64,000 nucleotides of DNA from Ailanthus altissimus (Eukaryota > Streptophyta > Magnoliopsida > Sapindales > Simaroubaceae). This document shows positions 23,993 to 35,539 of this stretch, in pieces; position 1 is the stretch's first letter, and each line of letters opens with the position of its first letter. The position numbers and the translations under genes are program-made. The stretch is from NCBI GenBank assembly GCA_946807835.1, contig OX327699.1, positions 25,160,014 to 25,224,013 on the forward strand, given 5' to 3'. Below the pieces are notes generated by a model, which did no database searches, was not told the origin of the DNA, and worked only from the letters and a program-made list of their open reading frames with translations.

Positions 23993-26900
23993 TCAGTTCC
24001 CCTCATGGTGCTGTTCTTGTTCTTCCTGTATCTTGCTTGAGTTCAGGGCTAAGTCCTCACTGTTAACCTGTTCTGCACCTCCAGCTTCGGATAATTTTGT
24101 GATCCTCTGCAACTCATCAGTTACATCTGATGTTTGAGATGCCGACTCATCACCGGCCAATTGTTCCTTCTGAACTGATGGTTTAGGCCTTCGGATGGCT
24201 TCAGCTGCTTCTGGCATTGCTACAGGAGGTGGCTGGGGAGGAACCCATCTCCGCTGAACTGGTGGCTCCATGGTCTGCACACCATTAGGTCCACCTTTGA
24301 TTTCATCTTCATTTTCAACCTCTGTGATCCTCATATTTTTTCTTTGCCACCAAGGATCTGATTTCTCATCTTCCAACTGATAATTCACTCCATTATCTTC
24401 AACCTTGGAATTCAAGCCTTCAGCACTTACTTGAGACTGAAATACTTGGCCTGAGGCAGTTTGGGGCTGGCCAACCTCCCAAGGCTACACAGAAGGAGAC
24501 AAAATAATAATCAGTATGTGACAAATTCAAAGAACTAAAAGATTCTTTTCACTCGGTCATATATCTCTATGCAGTTCGACAAACATAAACAAATTTACAT
24601 GAAATGTGTTTTTACCTGTTTATGGAGATCATAGTTTAAGAAGCTTTTTTCAAATCAGAAGCCAGTCTGAACCATTTTAATGAAAAATTAGGGTAGCCAG
24701 TGTTTTCTTAAGTAGTCCAAATGCCAAACATGCGAAGTGGGCTAAGGCCTAAGAGTAACATAACACTATACAGCCACCTTTTATGTCACAGGAGACAAAA
24801 TAATAATCAGTAAAGATATGACCTTGTCAAAAATAAAAAATGTTAAGATATGCCTCCATCTATTTGAGTCAACGTTGCTATTTAAACACCAAGCAATTAT
24901 TTATTCTGAGATGCACTTGCTCATATAACCAACACATTCAAGGAGGTCTCTTTCATCCACAAATCTAATGAAGAAGCAAACCTTAGATCTTGGTGTTAGG
25001 CGTGGATTTGATGGTTGCTGGTTAGGGTTGGGAGGTAAATCATTGATGTCCTGCATATAAATTCAGAAAGATTGAGAATCATCGTTGACCAGCAAACAAG
25101 TCATTCTCAAGCATCGAAAGTAGAATTAGTTACCCTTATGTTGGGAGGTTTCTCCCCTCTCTGGACCATTGCCATGATCTGCAACAAAATTACGAAAGTC
25201 AATATGCAGAATTCTTTCAAACTTCAGCCAAGGAAAAGCATTCTACATCAAATCATTGTTCAAAATTGATGCCAGTATTAATGTAGCTAGAATCTGACAT
25301 AGTGTATACACAAACTACATTTCCAGTCAGAAGAATAAGGATTTTTGAGAAATAAAATGCTCAAGAAACTTACCTCCATATATGACTTCGGGTGAGGTGC
25401 AACAGAGGGTTCTCCAGGTGCAGGAGGTGAGGATGATCTCACTGAACAGACAATTCCAGTTATTTGATGCAGAGTACAACCTATTTAAAGAATTATAGAT
25501 GAAATAATTAAGAACCTGAGTGCATGTCATGGTCTGCCTTGCCGTTCACATATGGTTGCTGTGAAGAAATTTTTAATTAGTATAAAGTCAACAAAGAGAA
25601 CTCAAATTTGAACTAGAGCATTTATGCTTCATATTTTCTCTTCAAATAATAAAAGCAGCTGCAATCTACATCTATTTTCAGCTAACCTTTACACTTGTGA
25701 TGGAGATCCTCTGATCTTCTTGATTAACAAGAGAGGTTCTCCCAGCATTACTAGTTTGTCCTGATAAACGAATAGAAATATAGATTGAATAAAAAAGATT
25801 TGAGCATCCACTTTTGTGACATCTTTGCAGAAGATCTAATCACATGTTTTGGAATGTCAACAAAGGAGAGCCTTCTCAATGACAATTGCCAAGGCACTGG
25901 CCTAATTACATACTATGTGACTTGATGTAGATTGAGCAGGAATTACGTATCTACGTAATTGCAAAATTGTTATACGGAAAAACAATTTTAAATTCATGGA
26001 AGAGGTGCGGAAAGTCAAGTGATATTGGCCATCCATTAACTAGAGAGAGAGATGTGCTGGCTTTTTTCCCATCTCTTTCCTAACATCTCTTCTCAACTTG
26101 TGCTAAAATCACTGATAACATGAAATGTCAAAATTTATTTTCATTGGATTTTGGGCAGTTATAGCTTACCTAATCAATCAAAAGATGATGGACATAGTTA
26201 TCTTAAAATAATCATAAAATTGTATTAAAAAAGATGGAAGGGCCATCTAGCTTATTACATATCCCCATGCCAAACTCTGAACACTGCAGTGGATGTGTGG
26301 CAGTTGAAAGTTTTAGCATTCAGCATATGATCACAAAATGAGACATGATCGCACCATGACCCCAAAGAAATAACTGATCCTCTTGCTCTCTGGGATTTCC
26401 CAATTGGAAAATCAACAACACAAAGGGCATTGTGGCCAGATGTACAACACAAGCACTTTCTTAATTGTCACGTTATTGCCACTAATATATGCTGGCTGGT
26501 GTTACTTCCCACAGGTAAGCATCTGGGAACTCATCATTATCATAAGTCTGGAAAGAAGTGAAGATGAGATAGGGCAGAAGAGATGAAAGTATTGCTGACC
26601 TCGTTCACCAAAGGACTGAAACTTACAAAATTTAATCAGATTTAGAGCATGATTTGCTGCCGAGCAGACAGTGTAAATAAAAAAATTAAGGGAGAGGAAT
26701 ATCAACAAACACCCCAATTATCGAGGATATTCCGTATTTTCTGTAACAAACTAGCTTTTTGGACAAACCCCAACACTCCCCCTCACCTAAAGAACAGAAG
26801 TGCAAGCACTTTTTCCATAGTTGGCGAGGAGCAAACTACAAAGAGGACCTAAAACCCCTGTATTATACATTTTTCAGCTAAGTAATTTGGAAGATGCTTC

Positions 26901-29051
26901 GATATTCAAATATAAGCTAATTATGATCCTAGGATCCTTGCAAATCAAACTGCTATAGCGATTAACAGTAATCAGAACCTCAGAACCAAAATCTGAACAT
27001 TATAACAATATGCTTGCATGATTGGAAAGGAAGATCTAATGTACCTTCCAGCTTCCTTATAGAATTACTCATGGACTTCATCTCCTGAAGTTGAACATCT
27101 AACAGGTTCATAAATTCCCCGAAATATCTCCTCTCTGAAATAATGAAAAGGTTGTGGTAAATAAAGATTATTATGTTTTAATGAAAAATTAAAGCATCAA
27201 AAGGAGAGGGTTACTAATGAAACTTAAGAAGACTATTATGTGAATTAATGAACATAAGGTCCACTAGAATGGCACCTTCGTTTTTTGAATTCAACATTTC
27301 TTGGCTTGCCTTTGCTACATCAGCAGCTGCTGCTGCTGCTGCTTTTGCAGCTGCTGCAGCTTCTTCTGCCAAACTTGGTTTTGCATTTGTTTTCTTTGCC
27401 ATGTTGTCTTCTTCTTCCAACACAACCTTCCGTATCCAAGACTTCAACCTAGGGATAACGGTTTTCTGAAACAAGAAATATAGTATTACATTGCGTATCA
27501 AGAGAAAAATATTACGCAATAAGAATCTAATGCATGCTGCTATACTTGAAGTTGGGCACAAGATGCTTAGAGATGCAACTCAATATCAATCACAGCAATT
27601 AAAATGAATATCAGGGATCAATCTATCCACTTATTGATTTATAAAGAACTCAAAAGAAAGTTATTTGTTGTTACCTTAATAAAAACAGCAGTGCCAGCGC
27701 CTGATGCAGCCAGTAAACCTACAGCAAAAACAGCATGATACCAGTGAAGTCGTGACATCATTGAGGTATTAGATGGTGAAATGACAGCAGTTGTAGCAGC
27801 TCCTGCAGACTGTGGTTGCAGAGCCTGTGTTGGGGCCTGTGACTGATTGTTTGATGATGGTTTCACTTGTCCATCTGCTTATACTAATAAAACAGCATCA
27901 GTGATACACGCTTCAGCTATAATCTGTTCAAATGCGAAAAACATCACCAGCACAGAGGTCATGACTCGCTTTAATACAAAAAATCATTACCTTGATTAGT
28001 AGCAGTTGCCTGTGCACTTGGAGATGGGTCCTGAAAATTCCAGGAGGAAAAAAATAATATTAACAAATAGAGAACCAATGATTGCTTTAAAAACCAATTC
28101 AAAAGCACCAGTAAGAGTGAAACGAATTAGATCATTTGCCTACAGGCACACGCCGGAAAGCCTCTTCTATCTCCTCTTTAGTGAGCCCCTTCTTCTCGAG
28201 GAAAGATCGTCTATAGATGACTGGAGAACCCCTGACTTTAGGATGTGAAAGGAATTTCACAGCATTCTGCACTTGCTCCTCTCTCATTGGTTCTGAGTTC
28301 ACAAACACAGATGGAGAGGAAATAGGTTTAGGAGCCTCTGGCTGAGCATCTTGTTGCACCCCATTTGCTTGTTGTGCAGGCTCTGCAGCTGAAATTAGAA
28401 ATCACAGAAAAGAAGTAGCATTTTTATCCTTGGCCATTAAAATCAATCAAGTTAAAACCATTCAAGACAACAAATATAGTTAAGCTCTCTCTGATGTGAG
28501 ATCGACAAGAGAAAGGATGTCTTCATGTTAAAATGTGCTTCTTAATCAACCTTATTACGCTACTAATAGATTTTGAAACTCGGGTATAATGAGTTGTATA
28601 ACATTTGTAATAATATAGTTTCGTACAGCCTATATGAACAAATGTTTAGACGATGTTTCAAATGTAACAGAATACTTGTTATATGCTTCTTATTAATAAG
28701 AATTTAACATAAGGTCCATAGTAACATGAAATAACGAACACCAATTAAAAAAGATTCCCAGTAATTCGTCGTCTTTTTTGTAACACATTGACATACTAAT
28801 CAATTAAGTTAACAGCACGTCAAGTTCAATACAAAGTCTGAGATATAATTTCAACAGCATACAAGCTCGCGCACAATTCAGTCCACCTTAACTAGCTAAA
28901 AATTGTTCACTTCTATTGAAGATTAATTTTGGATTAATAAAAAAAGCATAAAAATAAAACTTCGACCATTGAGCAAAGGAACAAATTGAAAACCTGAGCT
29001 AGGTGGATTCTCAGCCGTCGGATTAGGAGGAGTCGGAGATTGAGTCGCCAT
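23993..29051 (-). CDS. PEX14: Peroxin-14, peroxisomal membrane docking protein
   Basis: PEX14 docks cargo-loaded PEX5 and PEX7 receptors at the peroxisome membrane for matrix protein import. Twelve coding exons, 5' to 3': 28994-29051, 28144-28388, 27991-28030, 27675-27874, 27276-27465, 27045-27134, 25687-25760, 25516-25558, 25374-25441, 25134-25178, 24982-25050, 23993-24484. They total 1614 bases, 537 residues plus stop, in phase with GT-AG introns; Arabidopsis PEX14 is close to this length. The Pex14 N-terminal receptor-binding domain spans about 55-101 (REEQVQNAVKFLSHPKVRGS, then SFLEKKGLTKEEIEEAF). A single membrane segment lies at 160-180 (VFAVGLLAASGAGTAVFI). A Glu/Ala-rich coiled-coil follows (about 195-245), with two alanine runs encoded by a GCT/GCA repeat. 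The C-terminal third is Pro/Gln/Glu-rich and probably disordered. Intron 6 is long (1.28 kb) with no feature I recognise. The start is the only ATG before the conserved domain in exon 1. Confidence 0.96.
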
Positions 29052-29650
29052 TGAAAAAACTCCGGAAATCCTTTCAACGACGATAATGAAAACAAAACGA
29101 CAGTTCAGTTAAAAGCAAAGCAAGTGGAAGAAGAAAAAAAACTGAATCTAGGAGACTAATTTTGGATATAATGATGATGTCAGTGAAGTCAGCGGTGGTT
29201 TTTACACATCCCGAAGCCAGAGACTGCTTATTTCTGATAGCGTTAATTATCGAGTGACGTCAAACTCCTATTATCTTTTTCGTTTTTCTTTTCCCCAAAA
29301 TTTGTTTCGTTTTTCCTTTTTAGCCAGCAGATAATGGAGTTTTATTTTTTATTTTTTATTTTTTATAGTTCAAAGGATGATAGCAAACCTATGAGTCATT
29401 GCCGCCTTACCTATGGTATTGGTAGGTTTATTTTTCTTTTTTTTTTAAATGAAAAATTATTAAATTTCTCCCGTATTTATTCTAATATATTTATATGTTT
29501 TAACTCTTAAATCTTGTTAAAAAAAAAAAATCTAGGCTGGATATTTAAAACGCAAATGTGGGATCTAAGAAAAAAAAAGGCAACGTGAGCTGAAATTAAA
29601 CTGATAGGAGAAGTTTGTTGAAGGAGGATAAATTGAGGGCATTATATGAT
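29052..29650. other. PEX14 upstream region
   Basis: Immediately upstream of PEX14 on the minus strand. It contains a TTTTTTA-type repeat (29341-29368) and poly-A and poly-T runs. No clear TATA box stands out, which is common for housekeeping genes. No coding exon is seen. Confidence 0.4.
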
Positions 29651-30722
29651 AAAAAAAACTCGAAAAAATCACTTATGGTTACCACAACTTGAGGTGGTAA
29701 TTAGGCAGAGTCGTTTAGATACAGTCTAATTCATCCTAATGTAATACTGTAATGTATTATGAACTAGCACGGTATATTATAGAATTATGCTTGTGCGACA
29801 TAATTTAATAAGCTGTGTCACAAAATGAGGGCATTGTGTGACAAGTGTTATGGGTCAGACGCTTATCATTGACTTAAAAGATTAATCTTTTAAGTAATAT
29901 TATATATCCACCCTTATATATTCAAGATTCACTTAATTTTTATTCGATGTGGGATGTGACATTCTCCCACATCCAATCACGTGATGCCCTCTTCACTGTA
30001 TAACCCAAACTCAATGACCAATCTGACTCGTATTGCCCATCCTCCGAGGATAGAGGACCCACTACCCATGTGACAATCTCTATTGGGGCTCAAAACATAA
30101 GATTTTTAGGGCCCACTTAGCCCGCATTGCCTATCCCATAGCGGCATAAGGGATTCACATCCTATGTGACAATCTCCATTGGGGCGATTTTGGGGGCCCA
30201 CATACAAATGAGAATTTAGGTTTACTCTGATACTACTTGTCACGGCCCGGGCGCTTACCATTAACTTAAAAGACTAGCCTGATGGGTAATGCTACATACT
30301 CACCCTTATATACCCAAAATTCACCCAATTTCTATTCGATGTAAGACGCGACACAAAAAAACTCATAAAAATCATATGTAGCTACCACAACTTAAGGTTG
30401 TAATTAGGCAAAGTCGTTTAGATACAACCTAGTCTAACCAACATAATATTATAATATATATGGGCAAGCATGATATACTACAGGATTGTGCTTGTGCGAT
30501 ACGGTTTAATGCGTCGTATCATGATACATCATATCATGAAATAAGGGTGTGACAAGAAAATCATTTACGACTATCATAACTTGAGATGACAATTAGATAG
30601 AGTCGTTTAGATACAGGCCAGCCCACCCTAATATAATACTGTAATATATTATGGATTAACACAATATACTACAGGATCGTGCTTATGCGGCACGGCTTAA
30701 TACGTTGTATTATGTTGTCAAG
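29651..30722. repeat. Three degenerate ~170-205-bp tandem units, interrupted by a TRIM
   Basis: Units at 29651-29845, 30354-30556 and 30557-30722 share an AAAATCA start, ACAACTTGAGGT-like sequence, GTCGTTTAGATACA, a TAATACTGTAATATATTATG stretch, ATACTACAGGAT, GTGCTTGTGCG and an end in GTGACAAG or TGTCAAG. The first and second units are separated by the element at 29846-30353. The sequence between the shared words is diverged, so the array is old. Confidence 0.8.
29846..30353 (-). mobile_element. TRIM (miniature LTR retrotransposon), 508 bp
   Basis: Direct terminal repeats of equal length (116 bp) lie at 29846-29961 and 30238-30353. On the minus strand each starts TGTCRC and ends in ACA. On that strand the first LTR is followed within two bases by TAGTATCAGAG, a near match to the initiator-Met tRNA primer-binding site, and the second LTR is preceded by the purine run GTGGGAGAA, a polypurine tract. 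The interior of about 275 bp has no coding capacity. LTRs, primer site and polypurine tract without genes define a TRIM. It sits inside a tandem repeat. Confidence 0.88.
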
Positions 30723-32270
30723 TAAAGGTTATCAATCATTAGATCACACAAAAATTTTGTTTATATTTTTCAAATTAAATATTTGTATTAGAATACATTA
30801 TTAAATTAATAACTACTTTTTAAAATATTTTAATTGCAACTATAATATAATAATAATTAAAATTATGTTTTATCATAGTCAAAATTCCATCAAAATTATG
30901 ATTATAATTAGAATTATTGGTAATATAAATGTAATTATAATTTCAAATTTAATATTTGTATTAGAATATACAATTAAATCAATAATCACTTTTTAAAATA
31001 TGTTTTATTTCATAAGTATATTTAATTTCATCATAGCATAATATTATAACATAATTACAATTATAATATTGTGTAATTATTAACTATAACTTTTTTAGAA
31101 TCATGTTTATATCATAATTAGTAAGTATGATAAAAAAAAACATAATTGAGTTCTTAAAAACTAATTTAAATAAATTAACTTTAAATCTAAAATAAAAATA
31201 ACATAATTAATTATTAAACCTCAAAATATAATTTTTCTAATGATCCACCATATATTTTGTAGTATACCGATAAATGTGCACCAAACTAAAATGATTAATA
31301 TAGATCAAGGTTTAATTACAATATTTGCACTATAATATTGTAATATGATTATTAATTGTTTGTGTAAAAGGTTGTTGAAAAAGATAATTTTAATTCTATC
31401 CGTTCTGGGATAGAAGGATTTGAACTTTTGAATACTGAGACCAAATCATGTTACTTTACCACTTGGCCACGTCCCATTTCAATTTTTATTCGGTATTAAT
31501 AAAGATTAATATTGGTATTGGTTGTTCGTTAATTTCAATCAAAATTCTTAAAATTTTACGGGTATGATTTTAGTGTTAGGATTTTGACACTTGTAGATGT
31601 AAAATGAAACTAAATTTATTGATCATTACATATAATTCAATTAAGATATTGTATGAAAATATTATTTCTTCTATTCTCTCTATGACTATATAATGATATG
31701 AAATCATTTTCATTGTATTGTTATGTCGTACTTACAATAAGGTTGTAATCACTATTGGTTGTAATTATTTTAGCGAGGTTGATAATAAATATTGTTGTCG
31801 TCATTTTGGGATAGATAGAAATTTATTTTATAATGATTTGTTTAAAATTAGATGAATAAAAATTAAAAAATTAAAAAATAATTTGAGAGATTTAAATAGG
31901 AAGTATAAATAATTTTAGAGAATTGAAAGAGATTTGAGAGAAAGTTGAGTTGTGTGAATGAAAAATGGTATTTAATATTATTTTAATATAGTAATTGAAA
32001 AAGAATTGTTGAGTTATTTAACAGCTCTTTAAATAATAGATCAATAATTAAAATAAAATAAAATTAAAGTAATATTAAAAATAAAAATTAAAGCTGTTAG
32101 GCTAGCGTCCAGTGGTAGCAAGCAGTGTGCATAACCTGTACATTTATATATATTTTTAATTTTTTAAAGTAATTTTAAAAAAATTAAAATTTTTATGCCT
32201 TGAGGCTCGCCAACCATTAAGCTTGCACGCCTAGTGTAATACAGCCCATAATAGATTATGTCCAGCCTAA
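30723..32270. other. Very AT-rich spacer
   Basis: Only AT-rich non-coding sequence is seen apart from the tRNA relic at 31405-31476. A stretch near 31800-31980 is rich in GAGAG and AAAATTAAAAA motifs. No gene is supported. Confidence 0.5.
31405..31476 (-). pseudogene. Decayed plastid trnQ-UUG copy (nuclear plastid DNA)
   Basis: The 72 bases on the minus strand read TGGGACGTGGCCAAGTGGTA, then an anticodon region GATTTGGTCTC that keeps TTG, then AAGTTCAAATCCTTCTATCC and AG. Plastid trnQ-UUG has the same length and order. Most differences I can place are C-to-T or G-to-A changes, as expected for methylated nuclear copies of plastid DNA. Several stem pairs are lost, so it is unlikely to be functional. 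Confidence 0.8.
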
Positions 32271-32765
32271 TGTTATGGGTTGAGCGCTTGTCATTGGCAA
32301 AAAAGATTAGCTTGTTAGGTAATGTTGCATATCAATCTTTATATACTCAAAATTCACCTAATTTCTATTCGATGTAGGACGTAACATTCTCACCCACCTA
32401 ATCACGTGACACCCTTGTTACGGTGTGACCCAAACTCAAGGACAAACCTGTCCTATATTATCCATCCCTTCGGGGTTAAGGGACCCACTATCTACGTGAC
32501 AATCTCTATTGAGGCTCAAGATATAAGATTTTTAGAACCTACTTGGTCCATATTATCCATCCTCCTAGAGGCATAGAAGACTCACATCTCATGTGATAAT
32601 CTCTATTATGATAATTTTAGGGGCCCACATACAAATGAGAATTCGAGTTTGCTTTAATATCACTAGTCATGACCTGAGCGCTTGTCATTAACCCAAAAGA
32701 CTAGCCTATTAAATAATACTATATACCCCCATTATATATTCAAAATTTACTTAATTTCTATTAAT
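32271..32765 (-). mobile_element. Second, older TRIM of the same family
   Basis: A left terminal repeat at 32271-32386 (116 bp, TGTTATGGG to GTAACA) and a degraded right repeat from 32665 to about 32765 flank an interior parallel to that of 29846-30353 (shared words: AATCACGTGA, GTGACAATCTCTATTG, GGGGCCCACATACAAATGAGAAT). The right repeat has lost its first base pair and its end. Many C-to-T-type differences mark it as older. Confidence 0.8.
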
Positions 32766-35496
32766 CGTGAAACTTCATATTACGTTCAAACTTTTATATT
32801 TGGCCAATCCAACATAGTATTGTAAATATAGGTTGGTTGACAACCTATATAAGTTGAATTTTTGTGAATCGTGGCTATCACATCATGTTTTAAAAAATAT
32901 ATTTTAAAAGTATTTAATTATAATTTAGAGATGAGATTTTAATATTGAAAAAATTATTTTATTTTTTTTAGAAGAAGCTCAAATTCTATGCTTTTTTTTG
33001 GTTAAATAGGGATAATAGTTTTTTTAAAAGCATTGAATTATTTAAAAATATTTTTATTTTATTTTATTTATTTTATTAACTTTAAAAAACTGTCTAATAA
33101 AATAGTTACACAAATTTTCCAAATAGTTATGACAATCAAATGTTAATTTTTTTTCCTTTAAAAGTCCTATCTACGAAAATTCTAATAAGATAAATTTTAT
33201 TTAAAACAATTCTACTTAAAAAACCACATCAAATTAATCGTTATTCCAAAATTAGCCTATCATATCGACCAAGAAGTTAATTCAAAGCTAGCGTTTTGAA
33301 TCTATCTAAGGCCTAATGTAAAAAGACATATAAAAAGTTCAAAATCGATCAAGAAAATAAAACAAGTTTTCAATATCTTGAATTCAAAATTCTTTGTTAT
33401 GCAATGCAATTACCTAAACCATGTGATAATAATTTTGAAAGAGTCCTTGTCTGAGAAATTTTAGAGTCACCCACGTGAAGATTATCAGTCACTACATTAG
33501 AAACGAGTCACGTCAGGAGTTAGGACTCATAAGCCCAATTCAAAGCATTAGAGGTTAGGCTTTACCTTGGCAAATCGATGAAAAATTAACCAGGAGATGG
33601 GCTAAACAACAAGATTTAGCTCTATTTTGGAATTTCCTACCCATTCACACTCTGTATACACACTTTCTCTATGGGGTCTGAATTAAAATAAAAGACAAGT
33701 CTTAGTTGACAGCCAGCTCAGACGATATATTTGACATGGACCGAGAAGATGACTGCATTCTCTTAATTGCATTCATGTAATTCTCTGCTCTGGTGCCATA
33801 TTTTGTTTCCTTCGGACGATTAAAGTATAAGGCATACATGTATCGTCATTCTGTTGTTGATGATGATTTCTTTAAAATATCAAAGACTTTATGGGGATCT
33901 TCACATAAATGCATCACCATGAATAGCTTATGAGTGCAGGCGGGTTCATATTTTTTTCCACTGAATTGTTAATGTTTTTGTATTATATACTAATTAATAT
34001 GATAATTAATTCAATATATTCCCATACATCTATATAGACCATAAAAACCATACCCTTCCAATGACGGAACTTGGGGATTCTAATAATAATGGTTCAGATG
34101 AAATGACTGAGAGATCGATGACCAAAAACTCGAAAAATTCACATGAGATTACGGTGGAGACTGGAGAGGAAGATCAAATCTGAAACGACGAATCAGTTCG
34201 TTTCAGAGGTCGGCCTTTCCTGACGTGTTTCTCATCTACCTAAAAGAAAATAGTAAATGCTTCGGAAAATAATAATTTTCTGACCAAATCCATCTCACCT
34301 TCTTTCTAATTTTATGGATGGTGAAAAGAGATGCACGTAGTCAAGGTAACGCGGGGGGTCAAGAGATGAGATCATATATGCCTCCTCTGCCGATGAAATT
34401 TGACTTTCGTCTGGCTTTTTGTTTCTTTTCCTTAGAAGTCCTCGCGAAATCACTCAAAATTCTTAAAACCCATTAGAAATCAACCCAAGTCATCATATTA
34501 TCAAATAATTAATTCAATCTATTCTTGTCATTTTAACAAATATTTTTTTCGAAGTTGGAGGAAATTCTTCATGTTGACTTGACAATTACCAGGGTTGACG
34601 AGGTCTTTCCAGGAGTTAATAATATATAAATAAAAATGCAACCACTCTCGAACTTTTATTCTTTGTCGCCTGTCGACCATGTAAACCTATTATAAGGCTA
34701 CGCTTGAAATTGTGACGTTGTGGTGCTTAAAAAAAATTGTTATGTTGTAGTTTTAAAGTCATAATTACCATGAAATAGAAGCATGTCATGAAATAAAAGC
34801 ATGTGATTGTGTTTGATAAATATAATTTTTGAAGCAGCAAAATGGACGTACTTGTAAATAATTTAGATATATTGTTTTTTTAATCAAATAACTATGAAGT
34901 AAAATTATGGAACTTCACTTTAAAAACAATATTATTGCTAGTATTCATCAAATATCCTAATTGTTTTGCGTACAAGTTAAACAAAAACTTAAACAAATTC
35001 CCAATTAGAGTCCATTATTTGATCAAAAAGTGATTGTAATAAAATTAATATATATTTTTTCAGGAGAAAGATCCTCCATGTAGAGGAATTTCTTTCGGTC
35101 GTCTTGACTATCAATTAGAGAGACGTGCTAGTTTTTATTTGTATGCTCATCTAGAATGTGTTTTAGGCATTTTCTTGTACACAATGTTAGTTTTAAACGA
35201 AACGTGTTTGCTGGAAGACAAACTCAGCAGCTATAAATAAAAATATTTGCAACTCGTTAATTAGGAAGTTGATTCTCCTTAATTTTCAAATTCATCAATA
35301 TCTTTCAAAAAGGTTGGTTGATGTTCTCAGGAATATCTTTTCATCTTTGATTTCAGCATATAACAAGATTAAACTTTTTTTTTTTTATGTGCAGTACGGC
35401 TATGTTATTTTCGAAACTTACATAACATAAGTGTTACAAATCAAAGTCAATATATATTTTTGTACTTCTAATTTACTTTTTCGGATTTTTTTGCAG
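32766..35496. other. Upstream region of the carbonic anhydrase array
   Basis: No coding exon is recognised. From about 34840 the sequence is shared with the upstream regions of copies 2 and 3 (TAGAGGAATTTCTTTC and GAGACGTGCTAGTTT near 35085-35135), so it belongs to the tandem unit and probably holds the promoter and a non-coding first exon. The intron acceptor TTTTTTTGCAG ends at 35496. Confidence 0.5.
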
Positions 35497-35539
35497 ATCA
35501 AAGGCATATCTTCATTCATCAGAGGTTATCAATAGGAGG

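Noticed and set aside
27248..27483. + strand frames rich in Ala or Cys within 27248-27483
   Set aside because: Antisense shadows of the PEX14 Ala-rich exon 5.
33900..34700. Possible gene upstream of the carbonic anhydrase array
   Set aside because: No frame longer than chance and no conserved protein words on either strand.
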